Part shown: piece by piece, positions 27,428-37,000 of the stretch | How positions within the stretch are numbered: the stretch's first letter is position 1 | Layout: each line of letters begins with the position of its first letter | NCBI GenBank assembly: GCA_963834945.1 | Contig: CAWIDT010000005.1 | Span: forward strand, 310,001-374,000 | Length of the DNA: 64,000 bases | Source: R-RK-3 sp963834945 | Lineage (GTDB): Bacteria > Pseudomonadota > Alphaproteobacteria > Rhizobiales > Rhodomicrobiaceae | Direction: 5' to 3' | Program-made: the position numbers and the translations under genes | Notes under the pieces: model-generated | What the model was told of the DNA's origin: nothing | Databases searched by the model: none | Seen by the model: the letters and a program-made list of their open reading frames with translations, nothing else

Positions 27428-28519
27428 TCAATGGGCGTTAACGAGGCGTCCGAACTCGGCCCGCGTCAGAAACCCGGTTTCCGGCATACCCGACAGTTTT
27501 TGGAATTCTCTGATTGCCACCCTAGTTTGCTCGCCGAACATCCCATCGGCTAAGCCTTGGTAGAGCCTCAAGCTCTGGAGCCGGCGCTGAACGTCCCCAC
27601 GTTCGTCGGAGGTGAGCGTGTCCTCGCCCTGGTCCGGCGCAATGGACGCCTCGCGGGGCCTGCGCTCGACTTCGACCTGGGCCTTCGCGGCTGCCTCTGC
27701 CCCTTGGATCGCTGCGGTCTTTGATTCGCCTCCCGGCTTCGGACTGGACGACGGCGCAGACAAGTCGATGTCGGAAACCTTGCCGACGATCAGTCCGACC
27801 CCTTCCGCAGAAACGCTATTTACCAGCGCAGCCAATCTGAGAGGGTCTTCTTGTGCGGCAGCGAGCAATTTTTCGGATGCCTGTTCCGCAACGCGATCAA
27901 TGCCCGACACGGGAACTCTCGGCGAACTTGAAAAGACCGTGATGACGTTTGCAGCCTGCCTTCCACCCATCGCCGGTCGCGTATCGATATCTGAAACGGT
28001 GGCCGCAATGTCCGGCACTGTCATGAGCACCAGCAAGGCGGCCGACTTCGCTTTACCTGCGATGTCCGCGATGCTGGCCAAAGACAAAGCCCGGGAGAAC
28101 ACATCAGTCGCGCGTTGAATTTTGGCGTTCTGCGGCAGAAAGAACGACTGGCTCTGATACGTGACCACGTGGCCACCGACCACGATCAAAGCAAAATCTG
28201 CCTCGCTCGCCTTGAGTGCGAAGTCGCGCAACGCCGCCCGGCTCTCGGCATCGTTACGATCCGCGGCCACGGTGACGTCGAAATTGTGCTCTTTCAGCGC
28301 TTCTCCAAGCTCGCCGGCCCATTTGACGTCGATCTGTGACTCTTCGAAATTGTCGTATTTCTCGCAGGCAAGCACCAATGCGATCCGGCCGCCAGCTTGT
28401 GCGCCAAAAGAAAAGACAAGCTGCATAAATATTGCGATGAGAATGACCGCGAGACCGCTCGGCGTTAAATTTCTGCCCGCGGGCAAAAAATCCCGATCTA
28501 CTTTAACCTGCGAGGACAT
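27428..28519 (-). CDS. Caspase-fold (C14) protein without catalytic Cys, with peptidoglycan-binding domain
   Basis: A 363-residue protein; the ATG at 28519 gives an N-terminal membrane anchor or signal (LAVILIAIFMQLVFSFGAQA). The caspase-like domain (about 44-190) shows RIALVLACEKYDNF, the AGELGEALKEHNFDVTV helix-strand and the catalytic-His region ALIVVGGHVVT (His117). Where active members read LVILDACRDN, this protein reads LVLMTVPDIA, so the cysteine is missing and it is probably a pseudoprotease. The C-terminus (about 305-360) is a PG_binding_1-type domain (LRLYQGLADGMFGEQT). It most likely acts in the periplasm near the cell wall. Part of the kinase/cyclase island. Confidence 0.75.
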   Translation of the reverse strand: MSSQVKVDRDFLPAGRNLTPSGLAVILIAIFMQLVFSFGAQAGGRIALVLACEKYDNFEESQIDVKWAGELGEALKEHNFDVTVAADRNDAESRAALRDFALKASEADFALIVVGGHVVTYQSQSFFLPQNAKIQRATDVFSRALSLASIADIAGKAKSAALLVLMTVPDIAATVSDIDTRPAMGGRQAANVITVFSSSPRVPVSGIDRVAEQASEKLLAAAQEDPLRLAALVNSVSAEGVGLIVGKVSDIDLSAPSSSPKPGGESKTAAIQGAEAAAKAQVEVERRPREASIAPDQGEDTLTSDERGDVQRRLQSLRLYQGLADGMFGEQTRVAIREFQKLSGMPETGFLTRAEFGRLVNAH

Positions 28520-29013
28520 AATTAGGTCCAATCTTGATTTTCTTGCGAATCCTCTCGCGGCGCGATCGGAAGTAATCTTTAGCTTGTTTGATGGGTCGCC
28601 CGGACGTTGCGCCTGTGTAGGCATCTCCACCTTGCTGATCTCGCCAAACCGGCCCCATCGTCCGATTATAGCCGGAGGTGCGGCCAGGATTTGGAAAAAA
28701 TCTTGTCGAACACTGCCGGTCCGGAACGATCTCGTCAATCACCCAAGGAAGATCGTGTCGATCAAGGGCACTTGATATATGGTATGCGTCTTCTCGTCGG
28801 CGGGGCAACGCATCGAATGGCGGACGGGTCATTGTCTTTGGCTGGCGCGGCGGGGTGGCAGGCGGCGTGGAGGTTCATCGGCGTCAATGGCAGGACGCGA
28901 CGACCGGCGTGATGTTCCGCGTGTAACATACTGCTGAACAATTATCGCCTAATCCTACCCCGGGCCAGCGGCAATCGCTTCTCAATTCGAAATAGAGTCT
29001 AGGATAATCCACG
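28520..29013. other. Intergenic region between divergent signalling genes
   Basis: No gene was found. The segment separates the minus-strand caspase-like gene from the plus-strand HAMP sensor gene and must contain both promoters. I could not pick out clear -35/-10 boxes or a strong operator. Long upstream extensions of the caspase-like frame here have no family resemblance. Confidence 0.4.
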
Positions 29014-29886
29014 ATGGGCTTACGGTTGAAGTTCAACGCGATCTTGCTGTTAACATTGATCATTGGCCTTGCTGCCTCATCGGCAATCTTCTGGCAGGTG
29101 GCCGGCAATAACGCGCGCGAGCAACTCCACGCGCAAATTGCCGTACTTCGTGCGCAGGCGCTGGCAGTACGGCGCTACACGTCGGAGGAAATCAAGCCAT
29201 TGCTCGCGGATATGTCCGATCTCCAGTTCCTGCCTCAGACCATTCCGTCATTCTCCGCCCAGACGGCCTTCAGTCACTTTCGCGAGGAGCTACCCGAGTT
29301 CTCGTACAAGGAAGCGGCGTTAAACCCCACAAATCTGGCCGACAAGGCCCTCGATTGGGAAGCAGAATTGATCGAGAAACTCCGCGCCCAGCCGAGCCTG
29401 AAGGAATTGGATATAAATCGGTCAACCCCCAGTGGTGAACAATACACAGTTGCCTTCCCGTTGCAGATTAATGACGACGATTGCCTAAGCTGTCATTCCA
29501 CACCCGACAAGGCACCCCGATCGATGGTCGCGCTTTACGGTGACAAGAACGGCTTTGGCTGGAAGAAAGGCGAAATTATCGGTGCCCAATTGTTCTCAGT
29601 GCCGCTGAGCGCCACTCGGCAGCAAATTCGAGACAATTTGATCATTCTCGTTGGCTCGGTAGGGGGCATATATCTGGTACTTCTGGTGATGCTCAACATC
29701 GTGCTGGGTCGTCTTGTCATCAGCCCGGTCACCAAAATGTCTGAAATCGCCCAAGCGGTGAGCATGGGCGACACCTCGCGGCCCGAATTCACCTCTCAGA
29801 GCGCTGACGAAATCGGAACCTTATCGCGTTCCTTCAATCGCATGCGGCGCAGCCTCGACAACGCCCTCAAATTGCTCGAGAGTTAG
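29014..29886 (+). CDS. Tll0287-like (DUF3365) haem sensor with HAMP domain
   Basis: A 290-residue membrane protein. TM1 covers about residues 8-28 and is followed by a periplasmic Tll0287-like domain (about 35-205). That domain has a CxxCH c-type haem motif at Cys157-Cys160-His161, inside DDDCLSCHSTPDKAP. TM2 is at about 213-235. A HAMP domain (VISPVTKMSEIAQAVSMGD to about residue 285) ends the protein; no kinase, cyclase or methyl-accepting output domain follows. It could sense redox state or a gas and signal by contact with a partner. The adjacent kinase/cyclase/caspase genes on the other strand are the natural candidates. Haem binding is inferred from the motif. Confidence 0.85.
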   Translation: MGLRLKFNAILLLTLIIGLAASSAIFWQVAGNNAREQLHAQIAVLRAQALAVRRYTSEEIKPLLADMSDLQFLPQTIPSFSAQTAFSHFREELPEFSYKEAALNPTNLADKALDWEAELIEKLRAQPSLKELDINRSTPSGEQYTVAFPLQINDDDCLSCHSTPDKAPRSMVALYGDKNGFGWKKGEIIGAQLFSVPLSATRQQIRDNLIILVGSVGGIYLVLLVMLNIVLGRLVISPVTKMSEIAQAVSMGDTSRPEFTSQSADEIGTLSRSFNRMRRSLDNALKLLES

Positions 29887-30053
29887 ACGTGCAAGGCCTC
29901 CTCGAAGCCCGCGTCGGGGAGCTATGCCGTTGAGCGTATGGCCGCTGCGCAACATCACGGAATATCCGGCAACCCATGCCGCTATGCTGTCGCTGCGATG
30001 TTAAGGATCTGCTTTGGCAGCGCAGGATCGATGTGATCGTGCAAGTCATTTGG

Positions 30054-31376
30054 ATGTCCATAAACATCAATTTTCGCAGGTGCTTTGTGCGTAGGTACTG
30101 GCGAAATCAACTGATCCGTGATCTGATTTCACTCGCCGTGGCTTTGATAATTTTATCGACTGCTTCGGCAGAGCGCGCGCGGGCGGGTAATCCAGATGCA
30201 ACCACCCCAGATTTGGATCCGGCGTGGAAATGCGGAAGCCGTAACAATCAATTGAATAACGGATTTTACGCTAATAACGCGCTCCTGGAAGATCATGTGG
30301 CTAATAGTCCGGCGCCGCTGCAATTGAATCCCGCTCGGGGGGACGCCAAGCTTCATCTGTCTAACGCGTTGCAGTTATTAATAAAAGAGCCGTATATTCA
30401 GAGCTTTCTCGTAGCGAAAAACAATAAAATTATATTCGAAGCGTACTTTAATGGAATGACAAAATATAATAGCGCTAATGTTCACTCCGCGTCCAAAAGC
30501 ATTTGGGGCGCCGCCACAGGGCTCGCGATATCAAAGGGGATACTGCCGTCGATAGACACTCCGATTAAAGCGTTGCTTCCTGAGCATTACGGTCGTTATT
30601 TTGACACAGCAAAAAACTCTATTACGCTCAAGCATTTACTGACCATGACGTCCTGTCTCGAGTGGGACGAGGATGTGACCGAAAGACATCTTAAATATGT
30701 TCGCGATCCAGATGGCAATGGTCGTGACTGGATCGCGGCCATTCTTGATCGCGGAACCCGGCCCCAGACAGAATGTACGCTGGGAAAGACGTTCGGCTAC
30801 AGCACCGGCAATTCCCAGCTGATTTCGGCGATACTTCAGGAAGCTTTGAAGCGAAAGCACCTCGGTCAGTCGGCTTGCGAGTTCATTCAAGCCAATATTT
30901 TTGATAAAATCGGTATCGCTGCGGATAAATGGGCGTTTTATGATCAAGGGTATTTCGCGGGCGGCCACAGCCTGTGGCTTTCGCCAATAGAACTCATGAA
31001 ATTTGGGTTGCTCTATCTCAACAACGGCAGGTGGAACAGCACTCAGGTAATACCGAAAAAATGGGTAAAGGACTCAAAAACGGCCCAGATAAAGTGTCAA
31101 TCGCCAGGTTGCTCGATCTCCGATGACTTACACGTTCCCGATGGCTATGGTTATTATTTCTGGCTTGGACGACTGGGCAAGCATAGGGTCACTATTAGCT
31201 GGGGATACGGCGGTCAAATGATTTATATGTTTGACGATATCGGCGTCCTGGTGGTTATTACGACAGACACTGTACACTATAATTATGACGGCAATGGTGA
31301 CCACATACCGGAGGATAAGGTGATGGCGTATATTGAGAGCGTCATGACGGAAGAGGTCCTCGAGGCAGTTGAATAG
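30054..31376 (+). CDS. Serine hydrolase, class C beta-lactamase/DD-peptidase family
   Basis: A 440-residue exported hydrolase. The ATG at 30054 is favoured because the next 45 residues form a signal peptide (two Arg-rich stretches, then LISLAVALIILSTASA). The SxxK nucleophile is Ser145-Lys148 in HSASKSIWG, the second motif is YSTGNSQ (Tyr-x-Asn type) and the third is near SWGYGGQMIY (x-G-G in place of KTG). Members cleave beta-lactams, D-amino-acid peptides, amides or esters, so the substrate cannot be named. Codon use is much more AT-rich than the flanks. The gene ends about 125 bases before the phosphopantetheinyl transferase and may belong to the polyamino-acid cluster, for example in release or resistance; speculative. 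Confidence 0.78.
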   Translation: MSININFRRCFVRRYWRNQLIRDLISLAVALIILSTASAERARAGNPDATTPDLDPAWKCGSRNNQLNNGFYANNALLEDHVANSPAPLQLNPARGDAKLHLSNALQLLIKEPYIQSFLVAKNNKIIFEAYFNGMTKYNSANVHSASKSIWGAATGLAISKGILPSIDTPIKALLPEHYGRYFDTAKNSITLKHLLTMTSCLEWDEDVTERHLKYVRDPDGNGRDWIAAILDRGTRPQTECTLGKTFGYSTGNSQLISAILQEALKRKHLGQSACEFIQANIFDKIGIAADKWAFYDQGYFAGGHSLWLSPIELMKFGLLYLNNGRWNSTQVIPKKWVKDSKTAQIKCQSPGCSISDDLHVPDGYGYYFWLGRLGKHRVTISWGYGGQMIYMFDDIGVLVVITTDTVHYNYDGNGDHIPEDKVMAYIESVMTEEVLEAVE

Positions 31377-31500
31377 ATGCCTCTGAGCTATCGGCGCTCA
31401 GCGCGACGGCTGATCGGGCGTCACGGCCAGCGGCCGGTCCTCTGTATCGTGGAGACGGCTCCTTCAAGGCAGACACCGGGTGGCAAAAAATTCCTGCGAT

Positions 31501-32232
31501 ATGAGGCGGCTCACTGTCGGCCAGGTCGACGTTTGGCTCACCGCGCTGGAGGCGATCGACGCCGACCGGCTGCGCGGCTACGAAGCGCTGATGGATGCGG
31601 CGGAGCGAGAGCGATGGCAGCGCTTTTGCGTGCCGAAACCGCGCCTGATCCATCTCGTCGCGCGAGCGCTGCTGCGAACGACACTGTCGCGCTATGCCGA
31701 TGTGGAACCGGCGCATTGGCGTTTCGAGACGAATGCCCACGGCAGGCCGCATATTTCAGCGCCTGAAATCGACCAGGACTTGCGCTTCAATCTGTCCCAT
31801 ACGGGAGGGTTGGTTGTGCTTGCGATCACGGAAGGGTGCGAGATCGGCATCGATGTCGAATCTCTTGATCGCCAGCTCGACACCGCCGAGCTTGCCCCGA
31901 CAGTCTTCGAAGCGTCCGAATTGAGCGCGTTCCAAAGCGCGCCTGAGCACCAACGCCGCGACCTCTTCTTCGCTTTCTGGACGCTGAAGGAAGCCTACAT
32001 CAAAGCCCGGGGCATGGGGTTATCGCTGCCTCTCGATGGCTTCGCCTTTGACATGTCCCCGGCCCATCCGCGCATCACCTTCAACCATCGCTGCCCCGAT
32101 GATGCGTCACGCTGGCAATTCCGCCGCTTCAACGCAACGCCGGACCATGCATTAGCCGTTGCGGTGGAGGCGCCGGAAGCCGCTGTCGATATCCGCTTGA
32201 TCCGGACGGTTCCTGATGCCGCCGCTGTCTGA
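31501..32232 (+). CDS. Sfp-type 4'-phosphopantetheinyl transferase
   Basis: Converts apo carrier domains to the holo form using CoA. Family motifs are FNLSHTGG, IGIDVE (Mg ligands Asp118 and Glu120), and FWTLKEAYIKARGMGL with Trp160, Lys163, Glu164 and Lys168. Length (243 residues from 31501) is normal. A start at 31480 is also possible. It lies 1.8 kb before the NRPS-like synthetase on the same strand and is the natural activator of that protein's Ser556 carrier site. Note the two minus-strand genes in between. Confidence 0.9.
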   Translation: MRRLTVGQVDVWLTALEAIDADRLRGYEALMDAAERERWQRFCVPKPRLIHLVARALLRTTLSRYADVEPAHWRFETNAHGRPHISAPEIDQDLRFNLSHTGGLVVLAITEGCEIGIDVESLDRQLDTAELAPTVFEASELSAFQSAPEHQRRDLFFAFWTLKEAYIKARGMGLSLPLDGFAFDMSPAHPRITFNHRCPDDASRWQFRRFNATPDHALAVAVEAPEAAVDIRLIRTVPDAAAV

Positions 32233-32242
32233 TCACGTCTGA

Positions 32243-32500
32243 TCATGCCGATAACAGTTCCACAACCGTGTGTTGCCTGGCGGCGAATTCACGCCGAATA
32301 AATTTTGTCGCCGAGGCATAGTCGCGGAAGAGACCGCCGCAGGCGCCTGCGGCAGCTTGTACCGACCAGCAGCCCGTTGCCAACTTTTCCAGGCGGACGC
32401 GAATGGCATGCGCCGGGGGCTGGCTTTGTACCGTCTCCCTTGCGAGACCGGAGGCGGCTTCGCCGCGTCCGTTGTCTCGCTGGTTCACAAGTATTGTCAT
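32243..32500 (-). CDS. Small hypothetical protein (85 aa)
   Basis: A short cytosolic protein. The C-terminal pattern WSVQAAAGACGGLFRDYASATKFIRREF resembles a set of small Hyphomicrobiales proteins in which a strand-turn GGLFxDxxxAxxxAxxE unit recurs, but no function is known for them. The ATG at 32500 is preferred to 32515. It is encoded downstream of the aminomutase gene on the same strand, about 80 bases away, so it may be cotranscribed with it. Confidence 0.55.
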   Translation of the reverse strand: MTILVNQRDNGRGEAASGLARETVQSQPPAHAIRVRLEKLATGCWSVQAAAGACGGLFRDYASATKFIRREFAARQHTVVELLSA

Positions 32501-32583
32501 CGTTTCAAACTCCAAGAGGATTGGCGTGCATGAGACTCTTCAGGTTGCTCAAGGCCGGCATCCGACCTCGGTCAATGGTCGGC

Positions 32584-33840
32584 TCACGCCGCAAGGCGAT
32601 CACCTTGAGCTGCGCATTCGGCAATCCACTCATCGCCAGACATGCCGGGGAGGCTTCGGATTGGGTCATAGTAGTGATGCAACCGCCCATTCGCGACAGA
32701 GGGTGAGGTGAAAGTGGAAATGCCGAGATTGCGATCGTAGGCTTCCGTGCTGTGCACATCCCGTTTGCCCGCCGGCGTGTCGACGATGAACATCGGAGTG
32801 TTAAAGCCTGCCGTCGAGCCGCGCACCTGTTTCTCCAGAGCCTGCGCCTCGTGAACCGGAATGCGGAAATGCTCGGTTCCTTTCACCATGTCGCAGATAT
32901 AGGCGTAATAGGGATGGATGTTCACGCGGCCGAGTTTTTTGATGAGGTCCCGCATCGTCGCCGCGTCGTTATTGACGCCTCTGAGCAGCACCGTCTGATT
33001 TCGGACGAAAACGCCGTTCGAGTGCAGTATGCGCATCGCCCGTTCGACAGTCGGCGTCACCTCGTTAGGATGATTGAAGTGGGTATGAATGGCCACATGC
33101 TTGAATTCGTTGCGGGCACGCGTGACCACTTCCAGGAGCGCCTCCATCCATGCCGTGTCGGAGATGAATTTCATCGGCTGCACCGCGAGAGCTTTGGTCG
33201 CGAAGCGGATACGGCGAATGTGCGGGATGTCGAGCAGCGCGTTGCCAAGAAATCTCAGATTGGCGGGCTTCAGCCTGGCCGTGTCGCCGCCTGAAACGAC
33301 CACGTCCTCGATGTCGGGATGCGCCCGAATATAGTCGAGAGCCGGACCCCAATTATTCGCGCTTGCCACTTTGTCCTTTTGCAATTGCTCAGTATCACCG
33401 CCGACAGCGTAGCTGCGCGTGCAAAACTGGCAATAGACAGGGCAAACCGACGTCGCGAGAAACAGGACTTTATCCGGATAGCGGTGGACCAGGCCCGTGA
33501 CCGGGGAATGTTCGCGCTCATGAAGAGAGTCGACCACCAGAGAGGGATGGTCAGGCTCGAGCTCGCCCAGCATCGGCAGAAATTGACGGCGGATCGGGTC
33601 GGTTTCCACCTTGCTCCAGTCGATCAACTCCATAACATAGGGTGTCAGGCGGATCGACATGTTCACCAGCTTGACGGCTGACGTGATCTCGTTGATCATC
33701 TCAGGTGACACAACGCCCGCGAGCGCTTCTTCAAGCTGCTGCACGCGAAAGATAGAATTCTTGTCCTGCCAGGCGTGATCGTCGAACATGCTTTGAGGAA
33801 CATCTTTCCACGGCGCGAGAGTTGGTGTGATCTCAGTCAT
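32584..33840 (-). CDS. kamA: Lysine 2,3-aminomutase family radical SAM enzyme (KamA)
   Basis: A 418-residue PLP-dependent radical SAM protein that interconverts L-alpha-lysine and L-beta-lysine in characterised members. The cluster Cys residues are Cys133, Cys137 and Cys140 (CPVYCQFC, CX3CX2C), followed by the SAM-binding VVSGGDTARL segment. The Asp of ICDMVKG and the Asp of FIVDTPAGK align by eye with the two Asp residues that hold the lysine side chain in clostridial LAM, and the Lys of PAGK sits where the PLP lysine is expected. The ATG at 33840 follows AAAGAGA. It is divergent from the poly-lysine-synthetase-like gene. No acetyltransferase (AblB) is adjacent, so N-acetyl-beta-lysine osmolyte synthesis is less likely. 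An EF-P-modifying (EpmB) role cannot be excluded. Confidence 0.85.
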   Translation of the reverse strand: MTEITPTLAPWKDVPQSMFDDHAWQDKNSIFRVQQLEEALAGVVSPEMINEITSAVKLVNMSIRLTPYVMELIDWSKVETDPIRRQFLPMLGELEPDHPSLVVDSLHEREHSPVTGLVHRYPDKVLFLATSVCPVYCQFCTRSYAVGGDTEQLQKDKVASANNWGPALDYIRAHPDIEDVVVSGGDTARLKPANLRFLGNALLDIPHIRRIRFATKALAVQPMKFISDTAWMEALLEVVTRARNEFKHVAIHTHFNHPNEVTPTVERAMRILHSNGVFVRNQTVLLRGVNNDAATMRDLIKKLGRVNIHPYYAYICDMVKGTEHFRIPVHEAQALEKQVRGSTAGFNTPMFIVDTPAGKRDVHSTEAYDRNLGISTFTSPSVANGRLHHYYDPIRSLPGMSGDEWIAECAAQGDRLAA

Positions 33841-34052
33841 GACATTCTCTTTCACTTTGAATTCGTTGACCCGATGCGGCGTTGAATGGACGACTTGCTG
33901 ATGCTCGGTTTCATTTGCACCACCACAATTGCATCAAAGGCCGGCACCCCGCTGTTACCTGGGTTACAGCCCAAGAATCTTGATGCTGCCATTCAAGATC
34001 GCAGCCCCCCTTTCAAGCCGGAAGGGACGCGGAACCAAACAGGCGAACACCT
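33841..34052. promoter_or_regulatory. Bidirectional kamA / NRPS promoter region with inverted repeats
   Basis: The 212-base gap separates divergent starts. Two dyads are visible: CTGTTACC (33952) with GGTTACAG (33962), one mismatch; and ATCTTGA (33977) with TCAAGAT (33993), perfect with a 9-bp spacer. Either could bind a regulator that coordinates beta-lysine supply with polymer synthesis. Inferred only. Confidence 0.35.
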
Positions 34053-37000
34053 ATGACCAAAGCTCTGTCAATTATCGGCTCCGACTTCCCCACGTCGCCA
34101 GCAGCTATCATGTACCTGCATGAGCTTTTCGAATCTCAACTCGACAGGCACGGGAAATCCCCCGCCATCAGCGGTGCCGCGTCGCTGACGTATCAAGAGG
34201 TCGAGGAGCGATCGAACCAGATAGCGCACTATTTGCGCCAGCGCGGCGTCGGTCCCGGCAAGCTGGTCGGATTGCTGTTCCACCGCTCGGAATTGCCGAT
34301 CCTTGCGATCCTGGGCGTGCTCAAGGCTGGCGGCGGTTATGTCCCGCTGGATCTGAGCTACCCCGACGACCGCATGCGCTACGTCCTGACCGAGGCCGAG
34401 GTTGGCGTTGTTATATGCGAGGCAAAAACGCGTCACCGGATCGACGCGGTGTTCGAGGGAAAGGTGCTCGTGCTCGACGAGGCCGCCGATGAGCTTGCCG
34501 CTCAACCCCGGACGCGTCTCTCGCGCACCGATATCGGCCTGAAACCCACCGATCTATGTTACGTGCTGTTCACATCAGGCACGACCGGACAGCCCAAAGG
34601 CGTGATGGTGGAACACCGCAATGCGGCTCGCTTCGCCGTCGCGTTCAATGCCGTCTGCGAGACAACGCCCGCCGATCGGATCTTCCAGGGCTTCGCGCTG
34701 ACCTTCGACGGGTCCGTCGAGGAGATCTGGATGGCCTTCTCCAACGGGGCGGCGCTGGTGGTGCCGAACATCGATACGCCGCGCTTTGGAGACGATCTCG
34801 CCGAGTTCATGCACAAGAACGGCGTCACCTATTTCTCCACTGTGCCGACCATGCTGACGACGATGCAGAGAGATTTGCCGTTGATGCGCCAACTCGTCGT
34901 CAGCGGCGAGCCTTGTCTGCCGGAACATGTCGACCGGTGGGCAACGCCGGGACGGCTGATGCTCAATGTCTATGGACCGACCGAAGCGACGGTGAACACC
35001 ACGTCGTTTGTCTGCAGGCCCGGAAAGCCCGTTACCATCGGAAAGCCGCTTCCTGGATATACGGTTCATATTCTCGACAGCGAAATGAATCCGGTACCGC
35101 TGGGCACACAGGGCGAGCTGTTCGTCAGCGGCATCGGCATTACGAGGGGCTATCTCAAGCGCCCGGATCTGACGGAGAAGGCCTATCTGAGCAGGCCGAA
35201 TGACGAAACCCGCTACTATCGCAGCGGCGATATTGCACGCATCAATGATGATGGCGAAATCGAGTTTTTCGGCCGGGCCGACAATCAGGTCAAGATTCGC
35301 GGCTATCGGGTCGAATTATCGGAGATCGATTCGCTTTTGGGCGAACAGGACAATATCGCTATCGCGATTACCACGCTACATAAGGGCGGCGATCAGGACG
35401 CCCTGGCTTCTTATGTGGAGCTCCGAAACCCAGCGCAGGATGTCGATCGCAAAGTGATTCTAGCCGGGCTGCGCGCCAAGCTGCCGCCCTATATGGTGCC
35501 CACTTTTTTTGAAGTGGTCGCGGTGATGCCTCGTCTTGTCAGCGGCAAGGTTGACAGGAAGAGCCTGCCCGCGCCTTCCACGCCATTGGTTGATTACAGC
35601 GACCTCGCGCTCCCGCAAACGGAGATGGAAGAGAAGGTCGCCGATACATGGCGGAAATTGTTCAAGATGGAGCATGTCGGCGTCGATCAGGACTTTTTCC
35701 TTGATCTGGGCGGCCATTCATTGCTCGCGGCGCAGATGGTCACCCTGCTGCGCAAGATTGCCGGGGTGGAAATCCCCGTCAGGGATGTTTATGCCTATCC
35801 AAAAATCGCATTGTTAGCCGAACATCTGCAAGGGTTGGTTGCGGCGGACGCGGCAAAGCCAAAGGATACGAAACAAGGCGGCGCCTATCTGAAAGACGCC
35901 GTCGACGAGATCAGCAAATTTCTGAACGTCCCTAAAATGTTGGGTTTAGGGCGCTCTAAAAATAAGGCTGCTCCCGCTGCCGATAGCCGTATGCGGGCCC
36001 ACCTCAAAGACGAACTCGAATATCATAAGGCAAGAAATCGCGCATTGGGGCGGCCAATCTCTGAAAAGCCGTCGGGTTTCGCCGCGACCATCCAGGCGCT
36101 CACTCTCCTAACCTTTTTTGCTCTCTTATCATGGCCGATTGCTGTCGTCGTCGTTTTCGCGGACGATATACTTTTGGGCCGCCTGTCTTTGATTGGCGTT
36201 GCTGTATATCTATGCAGCTTCGCTCTTGCGCTCTGGCCTGGCATCTTGACGCTGAGCATCGCTGCCAAATGGTTGCTGATAGGACGTTATAAACCCGGCA
36301 CTTATCCACTATGGGGTGCTTACTATGTTCGCTGGTGGCTGGTGTCCGGCCTGCAGGGGCTTAGCGGCGTCAGCATGTTTTGCGGGACCCCCCTTATGTC
36401 CACCTATTTTCGGATGATGGGGGCCAGAGTCGGCCGCGACTGCGCACTCGGCACGGCGGAATGTTCGATCTGGGACTGTCTTACGATCGACGACGACACA
36501 AGCGTCGGGACCGATACTCAATTGCTGGGCTACCGCATAGAGAACGGTTATTTGCATATTGGGACGATAGAAATCGGCCGCCAATGCTTTGTCGGGGCGC
36601 ATTCCGTTCTTGGTCTGAATGTGAAAATGCAGGATGGGGCGAGGCTCGACGATCAATCGCTGCTCTACGACGATCAGACAATTTTGGCCGGAGAACATCG
36701 GCGCGGCTCACCGGCTGCTGTCAAGGATGTGGCCGTTCCAAATGGGGATGTAAAACGCTATGGCGGTTTACGCAAAATGCTATTCGTATTATTTGCGCTG
36801 GTGTTCGGTATATTCTCAGGCGTGTTTCTCCTGGTTCCTGGCATGGCAGTGCTGCTTTTCCTGATAACGGGTTATCAGCAAGGATGGTTTTGGACTGCGG
36901 TATTGATACTTTTTGCTGCAATGCCAGTAATCATTGTTGTAATTTGCTTATGGATAACATTGCTTAAGGCAATAATATTGCGCCGGGCAAAGCCTGGGGT

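Noticed and set aside
27812..28120. Plus-strand open frames opposite the caspase-like gene
   Set aside because: No family resemblance; explained as antisense to the minus-strand gene.
32584..33840. N-acetyl-beta-lysine osmolyte pathway (AblA/AblB)
   Set aside because: No acetyltransferase gene accompanies the aminomutase; the neighbouring NRPS-like gene is a better partner.
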